Source of the DNA: Leucaena leucocephala
Lineage: Eukaryota; Streptophyta; Magnoliopsida; Fabales; Fabaceae
Assembly (NCBI GenBank): GCA_037074615.1
Contig: CM073562.1
Location: forward strand, 4,511,001 to 4,575,000
DNA length: 64,000 bases
Reading direction: 5' to 3'
Part shown: positions 45,965 to 60,218 of the stretch, one piece after another
Layout of the letters: every line of letters starts with the position of its first letter
Position numbering within the stretch: position 1 is the stretch's first letter
Position numbers and translations under genes: made by a program
Notes under the pieces: generated by a model
Told to the model about the DNA's origin: nothing
What the model saw: only the letters and a program-made list of their open reading frames with translations
Database searches by the model: none

Positions 45965-47706
45965 GCGTCCGTCTTCGGTCTGAGCAACCAACTTCTGTAT
46001 CAAGCAGAGAAACAGCGAAAACAAATACGGATTTATTAATCATTTATTGGCAGGGAGAAGATACAAACGACGTCGTCTGTTATTCTTGCTGCTCAATTCA
46101 ACTTTCAACCAGAGACATCATTATGGGTCTAAAATCTCAGTCCCTAAAAGCCCAAATAGAGGCCCAAAATAAGCCCAATACTAGAAGATTCATTAAAAGA
46201 TCAGAAATACACCAAATAACCCGCCCGAAACAAAATCTTACCCGTATCAGAAACTAGTGGAACAATAGAAAATCCCCAAATTCAAATAATATCGGCCGAA
46301 AGAAGAACACAGAGAAATGAAGAGAGAAAAGGGAAGATCCAAACAGAAAAATGACAGCAATTGGAGAAAAATCTAAACTGAACTGAAATATATTTTTATT
46401 TCTCGGGAATGTCTTTTAAAAACGACAGCGTCCAAGCATTGGTAGACATCTTTATTTCAGCTCTCAGTATCTTTCTGAAAGGCCCAAAATAAGCCCAATT
46501 CTTCAGATTCAATGTTTTTGTTCTGGCTGTTGGGTCAGCCTTCTGAGGAAAACAATCTGCGCTTAGCCCAATTTTTTTTTTGAAAAAAAAAATCACAAGA
46601 AAGGTCAAGGAAAGGTAAAAAAAAAATCTTTTAAACAAAGACACGGAGTGAGAGTGCATTTTTGGGTGGAGGTGAAGGAGGGCTTTATTGGAAAGACGGC
46701 TTTTCTCTAGGTATTATAGGAGATGTGATTTATATTATTATATAGAGGTCTCTTGCATGGGGGTTCATTATTCACATACACACACATATATATTATGTGT
46801 AAAACAAGTGTCCTAGAAGTGATAATTTGCTTGTGACGCGGTCCAACCCAATGCTGTTACATACATAATTCCTCCTCTGTGTCGGATCATTTCAACCTTT
46901 AGAGAGAGAGAGAGAGAGAGTTTGGATTGACAATGCCAAAAATAACTTTTATTCTAATTGATTTTTTCTAAATTAACCAAGTTAGGGTAAAAGCTAATTA
47001 AAATAATATCATTTATATTTAGATAGAGTCTTAATAAAAAAATCAATATAATAAAAATTTATTTTGATAATATATTAAAAATTAGTTTTATAAATAAAGA
47101 ATAGCCAAAATTCAAAAGATAAAAAATAGAAAAAATTGTTTCAAGTTTAAAATGATTTGTAGATAAAATGTCTAAGTTGGTTGCTCCAAAAATAATGTCA
47201 AACATCATTTGTTTTTTTTCTCCCATCCAACTGATTGATTCATGAGATAAGTACATAAACATAGAACCAGGAATTGATCTTACTAGAGAATCAATGAGCA
47301 TCCTAAGTGTACGTGTTGGTATGGAACATGAATGAAGTTACGTACGAAATAGGAAAACGAAGGATATATATATATATATATAATGGCATCTTTGTGAGGT
47401 TGAAAAGGGGAAAGCGGGGTGTGAATAGCTAGGGTTAGGGTGAATATTGAGGAAGAACTTTAATCAACAAAAGGGAAGGGAAGAGAGGAGACAAAATAGG
47501 GCTAGGGGTTGAAGAAGAAGAGGAAGGGCTTGCTTTTTGCAAGTGAAGGCAGAGAGTTTGAATTCTATGGGGGGAGAGAGAGCTTGTTACCTTTATCCGT
47601 ACGGAAAATCCATTATTATAATCTCCTCAAATCTTGCTGAATATATACGTCTATCTCTTATACATATATGTTTACATATTTGATATGAAATCTATTTCAT
47701 CATGAC

Positions 47707-47709
<3 letters not shown>

Positions 47710-47748
<39 letters not shown>
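47710..47748. repeat. (AT)n(AC)n microsatellite
   Basis: About 15 AT units followed by five AC units. Confidence 0.85.
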
Positions 47749-47814
47749 TTATCGCCTAATATGATACACATAGAGAAGACAGGGAAGATATTGTGATTGT
47801 TTGAGAAATCTCCC

Positions 47815-48240
47815 TTTTAAAAAAGTTTTTTATTTAAATTTTAATTTTAAAAAAATTAAAACATATAATTATATTTATATAAAAGTATTTTAAACTAAAA
47901 TATAATTTAAAATTAAAATTTTAGATAAGTTATTGATGTTAGTTTCTAGATCAGTAAAAGAATTTATAGACTATCAAATTATTATTTTATTTTTATTTTT
48001 TCTTACACACTCTCTCTTCTTTATTCAATCTTCACTCTTCTCCATTATCTCTCTTCTTTCCTTATACTATTTTTAATAATTTTTTAATTATAAAAATTAT
48101 TTTAATAATAACTATTTCAATACTTATTTATTTAGAACTATTTTTTTCTATTAACTTTTCTATAAAAATTCTTTCTAAAAACTCATTAAAAACTTATTTT
48201 TCTAAATAATTTTTTAAATTTTTATCCAGACATATCCCTA
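47815..48240 (+). mobile_element. Pyrimidine-core MITE, copy D
   Basis: Carries the family blocks ATAATTATATTTATATAAAA, AGTAAAAGAATTTATAGACT, a CT-rich tract, TAATAATTTTTTAATTATAAA with ATTATTTTAATAATAACTAT, and the terminal TTTATCCAGACATATCC. It is the clearest partner for defining the right-hand end of the family. Confidence 0.6.
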
Positions 48241-49639
48241 TTTATTCCAAAAACAATTAGTATTATGTGAATAGAGACACAGGCACACCGAATATTTGCT
48301 CTGGCTAGAACTTTAATTTAACTTCTAATCTCTATGCTATATGTGTGTGCTATTTATACTAATATTATAATTAAATGGAATGCTTTCAAGGTAAGCATAA
48401 AATGCATAATATTTTCAATGAATTATCTAAATCTAAGTTTGGTGTATTGCATGAAGTTTAATAATATGTTTTTTTATAATTATTGTTTAAAAAAAGTTTT
48501 ATTTTTAAGATGTACATATTTCACCACAAAATTACCTACATACTTTATCCGTTTTCAGTTGTTTCTATTAAATATATTCATTACAATATATTTTTTAACT
48601 TAAATTAAAATATCTTGCATGGTTTTTTTGGTAAATATTAGAAGTTTTTTTATACTATTTTCTGAATCAATAAAATATCTAATATTTCAAAGTTTATGAT
48701 TGTACCTTTCAGTATAATTGTACATATTTAATGTTATGAGTAGGAAATTATTAAGCAATATGGCACATAATCTTTTAAAATAGTTAAATTTAACCTCTTT
48801 TTTGGCAAAAAAAATATTACCCCATTTTTATTGGTTAACATTTGCCATAAGAAACTTAAGAAAGTCTCATGATCTCTATGGACGATTAACTTAACATTAA
48901 CCATTAAAAAAATAAATATTGCAATAGCTATAACTCTATTAAAAATACTTTCCAGATGATTATTCACTCTAAACTTAAAGGTTATTATAAATAAATATTT
49001 AAATTTAAAAGTACATTAATCTATTTTCTTAAAATAGAGTATAGATTTAAATAACGTAAACAAAACTTAGAAAAAGAATATATCCTAAATATTATTGCCC
49101 AACCTCACATAGACTCTTCCCTATTCAAAATCTCACTGCCTTCTCAACACATCAAGGAATGATAAATGAAATTTTCAACATTTAGAAATATGTTTCACCA
49201 ACGAGAAGGACATAATTAGTTTATTAAAATGCAGTACACTTACTGATCAAGAATATCTGCTAGAAGCTTATTGAGATCCTTTAAAATTTTAAAGAAATTT
49301 ACACACTAAACTAATTAATTTGATATTTCTGTAACCTATATTACTCATGTAAACCTATGTCTGCTTAAAGATGATAACATTTCTATTTACATATATATTA
49401 AACTGTAAACCCTCATTCCCAAATCATGAATAACCTCTCAGAGGCCAACAATAAATCATGAAGAGACGCAGTCACTTTTTCTTCCATAGCTTCAGAACCC
49501 TAATAAATATAGTGTAATAGCTAGCTATCTTCCTCACTTTTCTGAAGCAAGACGAACCCCAACATGTAGTCATCGAATACTTAAATACCAAACAACTCTT
49601 GTAAACAAGCGCCGATCTATCTGTTACCACTACTCTCTC

Positions 49640-51533
49640 TCTCTATGGTTCTCTCACTATTACTATTACTGTGCTTCTTCTACAGTTCCTTTCATTTAGT
49701 TTTCTGATGCATATTACTATTTGCATCTCCAAGCTATTTCTCACCTGACCCTGTTCATAAACAACCGCTAAGTGTTCACTGCCGTTCTTTCATGTAAAAG
49801 CGCTCTCTCTCTCTATCTCTCTCTAATATCTCTTTCTAATTAGTGCCCTTCATCTTTCACTATTTCTTCTGTGTGTCTGAGAGAGTTTGTTAACTTTCAG
49901 AAGATTTCTGATTTTTCAGGAGAAGTCTTAATCCATGAAGAGTGAAATTAAGTTACTTAACTGTTTGGTGAAAGTTAGGGATGCCTGATATGACCGTTTT
50001 GACCTCCTGGTATGTGTGTTTTTATCTCATTCTCCGGATTACGGTTTCTTCTGTGTATCTGTCTTCTTCAGCTCCTTTTGATTTCCTTGTTTCACTCTAT
50101 ATATCTTACACTACTGTGTGTTGGCGCATAGTGATTATACTATTCATAATATTTCTCGTATTCGCCTAATTAATAAAACAAATTATAATAGATAACATTG
50201 TCTCTCTTTAATTCAGTATTGATAACACATTATCATGATCTATATGAGTCCTTAATTAGCTTCTAATTAAGAAGAAGAAAAAAGAGAAAGACATTCGGAT
50301 ATAGAATTTTGATCTTGAATATATTAGAAGGGGGTGGTGGGAGATGTGTTTCTCTAGGTAATTTTCTATTCATCTGTCAACTTCAGCTTGTATTTTGTTT
50401 CATTGTGAAGTCTTAATCGTTAAAGACACTTTATTTATATATATTTCACTGCTTGGTGCACATGCATGATGATACTGTGTGCGATATCATTTTTTCTTGT
50501 TGAATAAAGGGAAGCAATTTCTAAAAGCATTATTGTCATTTTGTATTTAATGCATAATCATTATTTTCATGATCTGAGAGGAGTCTTCGGGATTGTGTTC
50601 AAAACAAGTAAAAAAAAAATGGAAAACAAACAGCACACAGCTATTTAGTATTTTGATCAATGCATTTTGACACTCCACAATTAAAGCAACTATTCTGGGG
50701 AAAAATTAAATATGTAGTACTCCCTTACTCCCTAAATATAGAAATTAATTAAAAAATTCTGCTTAGTTTTATAATTTTAATCTATTTTATCTCTTTAAAT
50801 TAATTTATTTAATTTATAAACTGATATATAATATAATATTATATAATAATATTTTAAGAAGATAATACTATATTTATTATTATTTAATTTATTTAAATTA
50901 ATTAAATAAGTATTAAATTTAGAACTAAAATGAGCATCATACTTTGTTAGCCACATTGAGACAAAACAAGAAGCTTAAGTCACAATGTAAAAAAGTTAAA
51001 ATAAAGTTTAGTAGCATACAGTGCTATAGAGTATATAGTGAAGTAGCTTGTATGTTATTTATTTATTATTATATCTGATTGTGATATATTTGAAGAATTA
51101 ATTTTGTTTTACGTAGAAGATATAATATATATACAGTATCCACCATAGTCAAGCTGCAGATCTTCTGGTTTATTACTTTTCAGGGAAAAGATACTGACTT
51201 TTTGATGATACAATGAATGAATGCAGCAGACAATATGGAAGCGAACCATGTAAAAAGGTCTCTGCTGCATATATATCTGGCTATAAGAGGTAATCATTAC
51301 CTTTTATATGTCTTTTTATTTTCTTTGCATTTATATATATATATATGGTTTCCGTTGGAAGAAGAATCTTGTTCACTGTTGATGATCACTTTCAGATTTT
51401 ATTTATTTCAGGGTTTTTTTTGGGGGGAAAAACAAAGCATTATTATCTCATGGCCATACAAATGGGTGCCATACAGTGACGAGTTGCATCTTCAAATTGA
51501 ATGGGACTTTATTTTCTGCTTCAAGCCAAGGTA
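49640..51533 (+). ncRNA. Possible spliced non-coding or leader transcript
   Basis: A CT-rich, leader-like segment (about 49640-50008) ends at the donor CCTCCTG|GTATGTG. Two later segments have paired splice signals: 51182-51290 (TTACTTTTCAG acceptor, AAGAG|GTAATC donor) and 51413-51533 (TTATTTCAG acceptor, GCCAAG|GTAAGAG donor). Joined, they contain only short open frames, the longest about 45-50 codons and low in complexity. They are less AT-rich than their flanks. This could be a long non-coding RNA, a small-RNA precursor or the leader of an unseen gene. No microRNA from memory matches. Confidence 0.25.
50720..50935. repeat. AT-rich MITE-like block
   Basis: Begins CTCCCTAAATATAGAAATTAA and ends AAGTATTAAATTTAGAACTAAA around an A+T interior with ATATAATATAATATTATATAA. 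It resembles 1697-1925 and 19512-19730, though composition alone could explain part of this. Confidence 0.3.
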
Positions 51534-52131
51534 AGAGCTCAATGTTAAAATTTAATTTGTTCTCTACATTGTTGTGATGCTTGTATGTACCTTAAATTTA
51601 CTCCTTTTGTTTTCTGGTTTATGATAAACAACTAGATTGTGGTTTGATATAAGATGAATTATACTGTTCATGACTTGACTTGTGAGTAGTGTGTTTTCCT
51701 GTTTATTATTTTAATAGATTAAATATTTTTTTTTTAGCTTTCGTATTTGTATGAAACTATATATACGTATATGTATGAGTATATGAATGCTATACATTGC
51801 ATAGACTTCGACTAGTTTATAATTTGTAAATAATGGGGCTTGCCCGGTGTGTGTTTTATATGATATATTGATGTTTTCTAACTTTATGATGCTTGATTTT
51901 TATTTCTTGAGCATTTAGTTTGATGCATCATAACTTGGTTCCATTGTTTTTAAAATTACTGTTATAGTTCCAAACTTTAGGTACACACATGCGTATCAAC
52001 ATGGAAATAATCATCAAAATAGTTTAAACTAAAGTTGCTTTTGCTAAAGGAAACAGTGACATAATTAACATATATGTCACTCCCTTGAGTAAAAACCTTA
52101 ATCATTAAACTTAAAAGAGAGCAACATCCCA

Positions 52132-52477
52132 CGCTAGTGTAGAAAAGCGGCCTTTTATACAAGTTAAAAAGGTTCTTTAACACCAGTTATACAACCTGTA
52201 TAGCTAGAAACAGCAGTTGGTGTAAAAAGTCCAAGTCTTTCTACACTGGTTCCTTAACTGGTGTAGAAATAACTATTTTAAACTAGACTAAAAATTGATG
52301 TGCAAAAGACAATACTAACTAATGTAAATATTTGTCTTTAAATAACATAACAATAAATTGTTAACTTTCTACACTGGTTTCAAAGTTATAACTAGTGTAG
52401 AAAGTCACATTTTCTATATCAGTTAATGTCAAGACTATCTCAGTAGACTGATGTAAAAAAGGTTTTCTCCACTAGTG
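52132..52477. mobile_element. CACTA-type non-autonomous element (346 bp)
   Basis: The left end reads CGCTAGTGTAGAAAAGCGGC. The reverse complement of the right end reads CACTAGTGGAGAAAACC. Both are flanked by the trinucleotide CCA (52129-52131 and 52478-52480), matching the 3-bp target duplication of the CACTA (En/Spm) superfamily. The interior repeats CTACACTGGT/ACCAGTGTAG-like motifs in both orientations (for example 52239-52270 and 52370-52410), the subterminal repeat pattern typical of CACTA elements. There is no transposase, so it is a non-autonomous derivative. The first base pair pattern CGCTA instead of CACTA on the left is one substitution. Confidence 0.78.
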
Positions 52478-54283
52478 CCATAGCACAATCTTGGAAGACT
52501 GAAGAAAGAGAGGAAGAAAAATCAAATTGTAGAATTCACATCTTAAACTAAACTTTAGGCTCAAACTTTGGAGAGTTTGGGGTGAGGGGTAAGTCATACG
52601 AGTACTATTGATAATTTTATCAATAAGGCTCTCTACAAATTTATATTATATATATAGATAGATAGATATCAATAAGGATTCAAATCTCACATCTTGCCTG
52701 GTGAACATCAAATATTTGAAGACCAATGAAATGAAGGAAAAGAACATGGTAATCATGTTAGTGGGATCAACAAAATTTCATGGACCACCTCAGGGATCAC
52801 AGGAGCAATTAATGACAATGACACTTACTTATAAATCCCACAAAACCCACTAAAATCTCTGATCTACACTTTAAAGTGTTGCAATGATTAAGACAGAGAT
52901 GGAATATATATATATATCATCCTGAATGGGGTTAAGTTCAATGTACAAGAAACTTAGTTTTACACCTTTAGCCTCCATGGATTCATCACTAAGTAGTTGT
53001 TTTGATTGAGGTTGACTATCACTTTCTTTAGTTAATATGATTTCTCAACCACAAAAACTAATATACCAATTTCAACCTATAAAAAAATATTTCTATTTGC
53101 TTCTGAACATAAGAATTAGAAAAGAATTCATTTTAGTTATAAATATAAGTTCCTAATACATTTTACATAACTTTTACCTAAAATAGCTCTATTTATTGCA
53201 CATATTAAAATAACTCTAAATTAAGGAATAGTTTTGATACACATGATTAAAGGGGTAGTTTAAAAAATCAAGATAAATTTATTATAAATAATTAATTTAA
53301 TTAATTTTTTTAATATTTATAAATTAATTATATATCTCTTATATTAAAAATTAGAGGTAATAATAAAGAGAATGAGATAAAGGTATTGGGTCAATTCTAG
53401 ATCAAAGTTCTGAAGTACTCACATGGCAGAGCAAGTGTACCGCATTAGAAAGAACGAGAGAGAACCAAAAAGCTGTAAGGTTGGGGTGAGAGAGAACCGG
53501 AAAGCTCTATTTAATGTATAGCATTTGGTGGATGGTATTTAGGAAAGTGGATGGAATATTCTATATTTTAGGAAACTTTTCCTATTTCTCATTTTAGGAA
53601 ATAATTCTTGTTTCCCCAATCTCTCAAAGGAATTAAATTCTCCTTTTTTATTAGGTTTTCTATTTTCTAATCAAATAGTTTGACCAGTTAAGATCATACT
53701 CAAACCCAAACTCCAACACAACCAATGTATGCTTGTATGATCCAACATGCATTATATTAAAATATATAATAAGACACTTTTGTTCATCTATCACATGAAG
53801 TTAAATGAGTTAATTACCTCAAGTTACATTGTTAATGAATTATGAATATTATAACTTTAGATATTTAGGTTATGAAAGAGTTGCAAAATTTTCCTTAAAC
53901 CATATTTTTATCAATTTTGTTGAAGTCACTCACAAAACATAATCCCATATGAATGCTCAATATGTTCTAGTCAATTAGGATTTAGTTACAAAATTAGTAG
54001 ATAATATATTTTCACTTAATAAAAATATTATGTGACAAAAGTATATATATACACACTTGCTTCAAACATTGATAGATGAATCAACTATTTCATCAATCAA
54101 ATAGGACATTATAAAATGTTATAAATAATAGTATGAGATATTGGTGAGACTTAACTAAGTCCCTCATTGGAAAAGGAATGAGCAAGTCAAGAATATATCA
54201 GGAGAAGCTATATATATGTAAGATAATATAATGCGTTTCAAGGGGCAGCAAGGCATTTATTTTGAAATAAACAGACTCATTTC

Positions 54284-54315
54284 AAAATTTAAATTTAAAT
54301 TTAAATTTAAATTTT
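54284..54315. repeat. 32-bp perfect AAATTT palindrome
   Basis: AAAATTT followed by alternating AAA and TTT triplets forms a self-complementary 32-bp run. It can fold on itself or bend because of phased A-tracts. Confidence 0.85.
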
Positions 54316-55464
54316 AAACTCAAATTTTGAATTAAAATAATAAATGTAAAGGCCTAACGCCTAAGGCACAGGTCCCAATCAATCCAAGTCTTGAAAATGA
54401 TATATATTATGTACTTTATATACATGTATAAGTATTTTCATGGACTTGAATATGCATGGATAGAAGAAGGCTTCTTCTTATACCACTTGCTCTTGTTCTT
54501 TTTAATGTGGAATTGAAATCTCACTAATATTATAAACTACTGTAACTGATAAAATGTGGAAACCCATGTGAGTGGAGAGAGATCATCTTTGTATCCAAGA
54601 AAATTTACACTATCTCAATCAGAGAACGAATCAAAATTTTCAAGTCCATATAACATTTGTTATAAGCCAAATAATGTTTTATGCATTCATGGAGCATGGT
54701 GCTTGTACGCTCTCTATCTCTCACACACGCACACACACAAATAAGAAAGTGAGAGAGAAAAAATGAAAGGTGACGTAGGGGTTAGGTAAGGGTTGTTGGT
54801 GATGGCTTTGAGTAGTTGGGAATGGAAAACTCGAGCCTTTAAACGTACGACTACTACATAGGCTATGAGGTTATAGAAGCAAAGTATTGCAGAAAATCCT
54901 CAAGTTGTTAAGATTGTGGTGGCAGTATCAGATTCATCAGACCACACCCTAGCTAGCTACAATATTCAGACACCTTAATGAATATATGACTACTCTAATA
55001 ATAGCTAGCTGGAGATTCAGACACTAACACGAATTAATCTTACATATTCGAATAGCTTAGATTTAGTGATCACCATGCTCTCAATCATATACAATACTAA
55101 AATGAAAATGTTGAGTTGTACACGTTCCACATGCATACATACACACACACATATAAATATAATGAGAGATAATGTCTTTTGAAAGACGTAGCATATGGCT
55201 TTGGAAATTTTTTTCAGTTCTATCATGATACGGTACTTAGGAAGGAGTTAGTAATATATTATCCAATATCAGTTCATATAAGCCAATAGAGGAAGAATTC
55301 AAAAACAAAATAGTGATTTTCTAAAACAAGCTAGCTAGCTAGAATCCATATATATCCAAACTTAATGGTAACTCCAATCTGTTATAAACGTGAGAGAGAA
55401 GCTAATTTCCTAGACAACGATGGTCTATGGAGAGTTTGTTTAATTTATAGCTTGATGATCCTCG

Positions 55465-55610
55465 TTGTTAGGATATATGAGGTTTAGATTGTAAGGAATC
55501 TAGTAGTCGGACTCTTGTAACCTTATGGTATATAAACTCTTATGTAAATAGAGAGTCGTAATTTTAATTATGTTTATAATCTCGTATGGTTAGTGTTTAC
55601 TTCATTTAGT
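55465..55610 (+). mobile_element. Possible LTR-retrotransposon fragment
   Basis: Begins TGTTAGGATATATGAGG and contains GGTATATAAACTCTTATGTAA, which looks like a promoter TATA within a long terminal repeat. The matching CA end and target duplication were not found. The call rests on resemblance to Copia LTR starts. Confidence 0.3.
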
Positions 55611-57076
55611 TCAAAAAAACATGTGGTAGAGAATCCATGTTTCTATTTAGATGCATGAAAGAAGGCATGCAAGCACCAAAATTAAACCATCGAATTTTGA
55701 AGCTATTTTTTTCCCTTAATGAAGGAGTACAAAATCTATAAACTTTATCAATAAACCTCAACTTATGAAAGAACAATGCCATATTTATATTGAAAATTCT
55801 GAACAAACGAGCATTTAAAACACACACAAATCAAGCTACGACTGTTATATTTAGTGCTAAAACCTATAACATAAGACTTGGGAAGATGAGTCTTGAGACC
55901 AAAAATTCTTATACTTTATGAGTCTTGACAACAACGAGAGAAGATAAGAGAGAACAAAAATAAAACAAGCAAAAACAGAAGATACACCTACGTACTTACC
56001 ACCCTATACATATTACTCTATTACTTCACTTAAAAATTTGGTTCAAAACACTGAAAAAAAGAAAGAAAAATAAATAAAGGCTTGCCAGCAAATTCTTTAC
56101 CTCTTGGTTTTGCTCTATTCATATTTTCTTAATTTTCCCCATCTTCCATGTTAAGTACAATAACTCCTTTGAATTCCTTATCCTTCCTTTCTCTGAATTT
56201 GCCAATAATTAGTTCTTTTACAGCTATTATGAATAGTGTTATATAATTTATTTAAAATAATTTAAACCTAGGAGAGAATTGAATTCAGATTGAACTAAAA
56301 ACAAGGAATGGGTGATTCCCATCACTTACAAGGCTCTTAATTAGTCGCCCCAATAATTTTTTTTTCTTATTAAATCTCAAGACCTATCTAAGCCTTTAGT
56401 TGTGTTTAAGAATTAAACTTCTTGGGCTATAGGAATGGATTTGACTTTCAACAGTGCTAGGCCAATTTAATATGCCGAAGACTGGATTTGTTTGCAACAC
56501 ACAGATAAGTTCAAACCATGAAAAGAAATATTAATCTTTAAATTGATAAAATCATACAACATTAATGTCTAATACCACATTTGTTCCAACTTATAATACT
56601 AACAAGTGATAAAAATTATAAATACAACTGACAATTATTCCACTAGGTAGAATCAACTATATAGGTCTAACAATACTATTATATTCTACTAAAAATCAAA
56701 TATTTATATAGATATTTAATCAAGAGATTCTGCATAATAATATTATTAAATATTCTTTTTAGTTTTCCTCTCTTCCTCTTTTAACGGGCTCCAAAGTATG
56801 CCAGAGTATAAATGAAGGAAAGTTAACTCCCACACACACACACATATATATATATAGGTAACTATGCCAAAGTATAATATTAAGAACTAAATTAATTATT
56901 TGAGCTACAAGGGTCTAATTACAAAATCTTAGGGTATATATGAGGATTAAATTTACAATTAAATGAAAGTACAAAGACCAAAAGTATAATTTTTCCCAAA
57001 AATAAATTATGGCCTTCTATCTTGGAGTGTGTGCCTATATAATCTTAAAATTGTCTTTAACTAGAAACGTTCCACG

Positions 57077-57078
<2 letters not shown>

Positions 57079-57120
<42 letters not shown>
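57079..57120. repeat. (AT)n microsatellite, about 42 bp
   Basis: About 21 uninterrupted AT units, the longest pure AT run in the window. Confidence 0.9.
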
Positions 57121-57125
<5 letters not shown>

Positions 57126-58205
57126 TTGATTTTAAATTTGTCATATCAATAAAGGGATCGATATTTTAGTTTCATTTTTGTTTAAAAAATCCTTGTTCCT
57201 ATCTAAACTATACCACTATGCATGCTCATTAAAACTATAATGCAACCTTCTAATTAATTAATTTCCTTGAATCATTTCATCAACAATTATACCAACCTCT
57301 GATCTGTGTAGGAAAAATCACTCAATAATCTGATTTGTTTCTCAATTAGAACCATACACACCATGAAAATAACCTATATATTTTAATCAACTCAAGTTCC
57401 CCTGAAAGCTCTCTTTACCTATCTGTGTTTGGCCTTTACTATCATTCTTTGATTCATTGATTAGGGTTCCATACGTATACATGGATTAAAATCTTCTAGA
57501 GATTGAGGATATGATAGAGAGAACAATTAATGGTGGTTGAGCCATCGCTCTTGAGTTTTAGAATTATTTGCTGACATGCATGTATGTGTCTGCTGCTTTG
57601 TGTGCATTTCATTTTCTGAAGCAACTAGGTTTAAAAAAGTCATAATAGATTAATATATAAATCGCATGTACCTCAGTTTAATTAGCTATCCCAAGCATTA
57701 AAACATTTGTATGTTGACCAAATAAATTAACTCCAAATTTAATTATTAATATGACAATTGTAGACTTTGTCATATACATATGCAGCCAATATTGACTTTG
57801 AAATAAGCATTATTTTAATTATTAATATAAATTAAATTGAAAGAAGTTATTATAATCAAGGATAAAAAGGGAAGTGTGTGTGTGACCCTATTTATCATCA
57901 TATCACGTACGAACCAACACAAGAGATGTTCCTCGATCAAAAAATAATGCAATGATTGATTGGAAAATTGAATAACAGCACATGCACAGATCAATTGGTA
58001 GGGACAAAATATACTTTAGTGGGTGATTTAATGGCTTGTCTGCATTTTACTTTTCATGTGAGGCCAACTTTTAAAAGTCACAACACCACTAGAATACAGT
58101 CATCTAATTACAAAAAGAATATAATTACAAATAGGTCAAAAATTCGAAAATTAGATAAACTATAGAAATTAAAACAAGTTTCCAAACGATACATATCGTG
58201 TCCTT

Positions 58206-58236
58206 TTTATACATACATATATATATATATATATAT
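58206..58236. repeat. (AT)n microsatellite
   Basis: ACATAC leading into about 12 AT units. Confidence 0.8.
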
Positions 58237-60217
58237 TGTGGCATCCATATCAGAATATTATGCCAACTTGCATGACAAGAACATTGACGTTGAGATATAG
58301 AAGAAAATGATAGTGTCTCAAGACAAACGCGTAGTTAATATTAATAAACTTTGTAATGTATCATTAATTAATGGGATAGAAAATCCATGAATGTTGAAAT
58401 GGGTAGCTTTACAGTCATTTTCGAAGTTATTAAATCCCTTTACATATACATTAATTAACTGATGGGTCTGGTATGTCCTTTCTTTAGGTTATGACAACCT
58501 AACATGCCCCCACAAACTCTAATATAATCCTGTGTGATCAAATTTAGAACTATAGAGAGCATGTGATACGTTTGATTACTTCCATGTTGCTACCTTTGAA
58601 AGATAAAAGATCTTAGGGTGTAATTGATAATGGAAAGTTAGGGCAATATTTGTTGCTTTATATAGCCCTATATTTGATTAGAAGTATATGGACCAATATC
58701 TCAGTAAAGCATCGTGATATATTTACATTCTTATGGGGCAAGATTTAAAGTAAATATACTTCCTTTGTCGTTATTAATATAAGCACTTAATAACAACTTG
58801 ATATAAATTTACAAAATTAGTTAAAATTAATTATTCTTAACAAATATCAAAATCCCCCCAATAGAAGTTATTAGTTAGGGGGTTTAATTTGGCCAATTAG
58901 TTATAAAATTTTATAATTGGTTAGAGATATTAGGTGGAGAAAATAAATACTTTAAGGAAAACATGTTATTTTATGGAATAGCTAGAGGTCCTTATAATAA
59001 GGATTGAAAGGATTATCTAGCTAGTTAAGCTATTTTTATATGTTAATTTTTTTAACTCATTCAGATTTGTACAAATATATAACTAAGTTGCTGAGCACGT
59101 CAGTTATTGATTTGAGTGCATGTGTTTAAAGGTGAAAGGATATTATGCCAATTACTTTATATATTTGTGAAAGGGTCCGTTGGGGTCTGCCAGATTTTAA
59201 GTTTTGCCAATGTTTTTTATTATTATTTCTTGGATAACTTTTAATTTCGATGCCTAAGCGATTAGCCAAAAGTGCCATCACATCAAGCAATAGCGCTTTG
59301 TCAAACTTCTTATCTTTTAAATACTAATTATGTTTTTTTTGGACATATGAATATAGCTTTAAGTATCACAGAAATATAGATATAAAAATTCTCCATGCAT
59401 TGCCAGAAGATTTTGTATTTGACATTAATATCAAATTAATATATATTGCTATTTTACAATGAACTCATAATTTAGAGATATGGGTTTATTTGTGAGTCAC
59501 TCACAAAATTTTACTGAAAAAAAAAACATTAAGGTCAAACAATGTTTTGGTTCAAATATTATATGGTAATTTATTTATATTGGAACAAAACAAAATATAA
59601 ACAATATTATTTATCATATTTGTAGTCATTTCAAGACATCATTACTAGTATCTAGCTAGCCCTTTAGATCCATTAACCTCGAATTGCTCAACCGTGTCCT
59701 GAGGTCGAATTCTGTTAAAGAAAAGAAGAAGTCAAAGTCAATAACAAAAATTCTGTACAGGTTATGCATTTGGTTTTAATGCCTTTAGACCATTAACTAT
59801 ATATTAAAGCTTCGAAATTTAAGGTCTTTTATTGTTAACTATCAGAATCCAATGTAACATTGGGTCTAGAGATGCCAGAATGAACAGGTATTTATTTATG
59901 GTTAGACTTGGAATTATGATTAGTGCTTAACTAAGTTTAACAGAAGATTTTGATATCTTTTCACATATTAATGAGTGGAGAAAGTACTCATTAGTCGAAT
60001 AAGTTATCCCTTGTTCCTCACTTTGCTTTTAGCTTTTTCATGCTTGTCTTCTTCGTTGATGTCTTTTTCATTTCAATCTTTATCTCAAAAATCATGTTGT
60101 CTCCATCATTAATTGGTGCTTTTATGAAATGACTAGAGAAAAGTAAATGAATAGTAAATATAAAAAATAATAAACATAAAAAAAATATTTTTAAAACTAT
60201 ATGTTTCTTCTTAGGTT

Positions 60218-60218
<1 letters not shown>

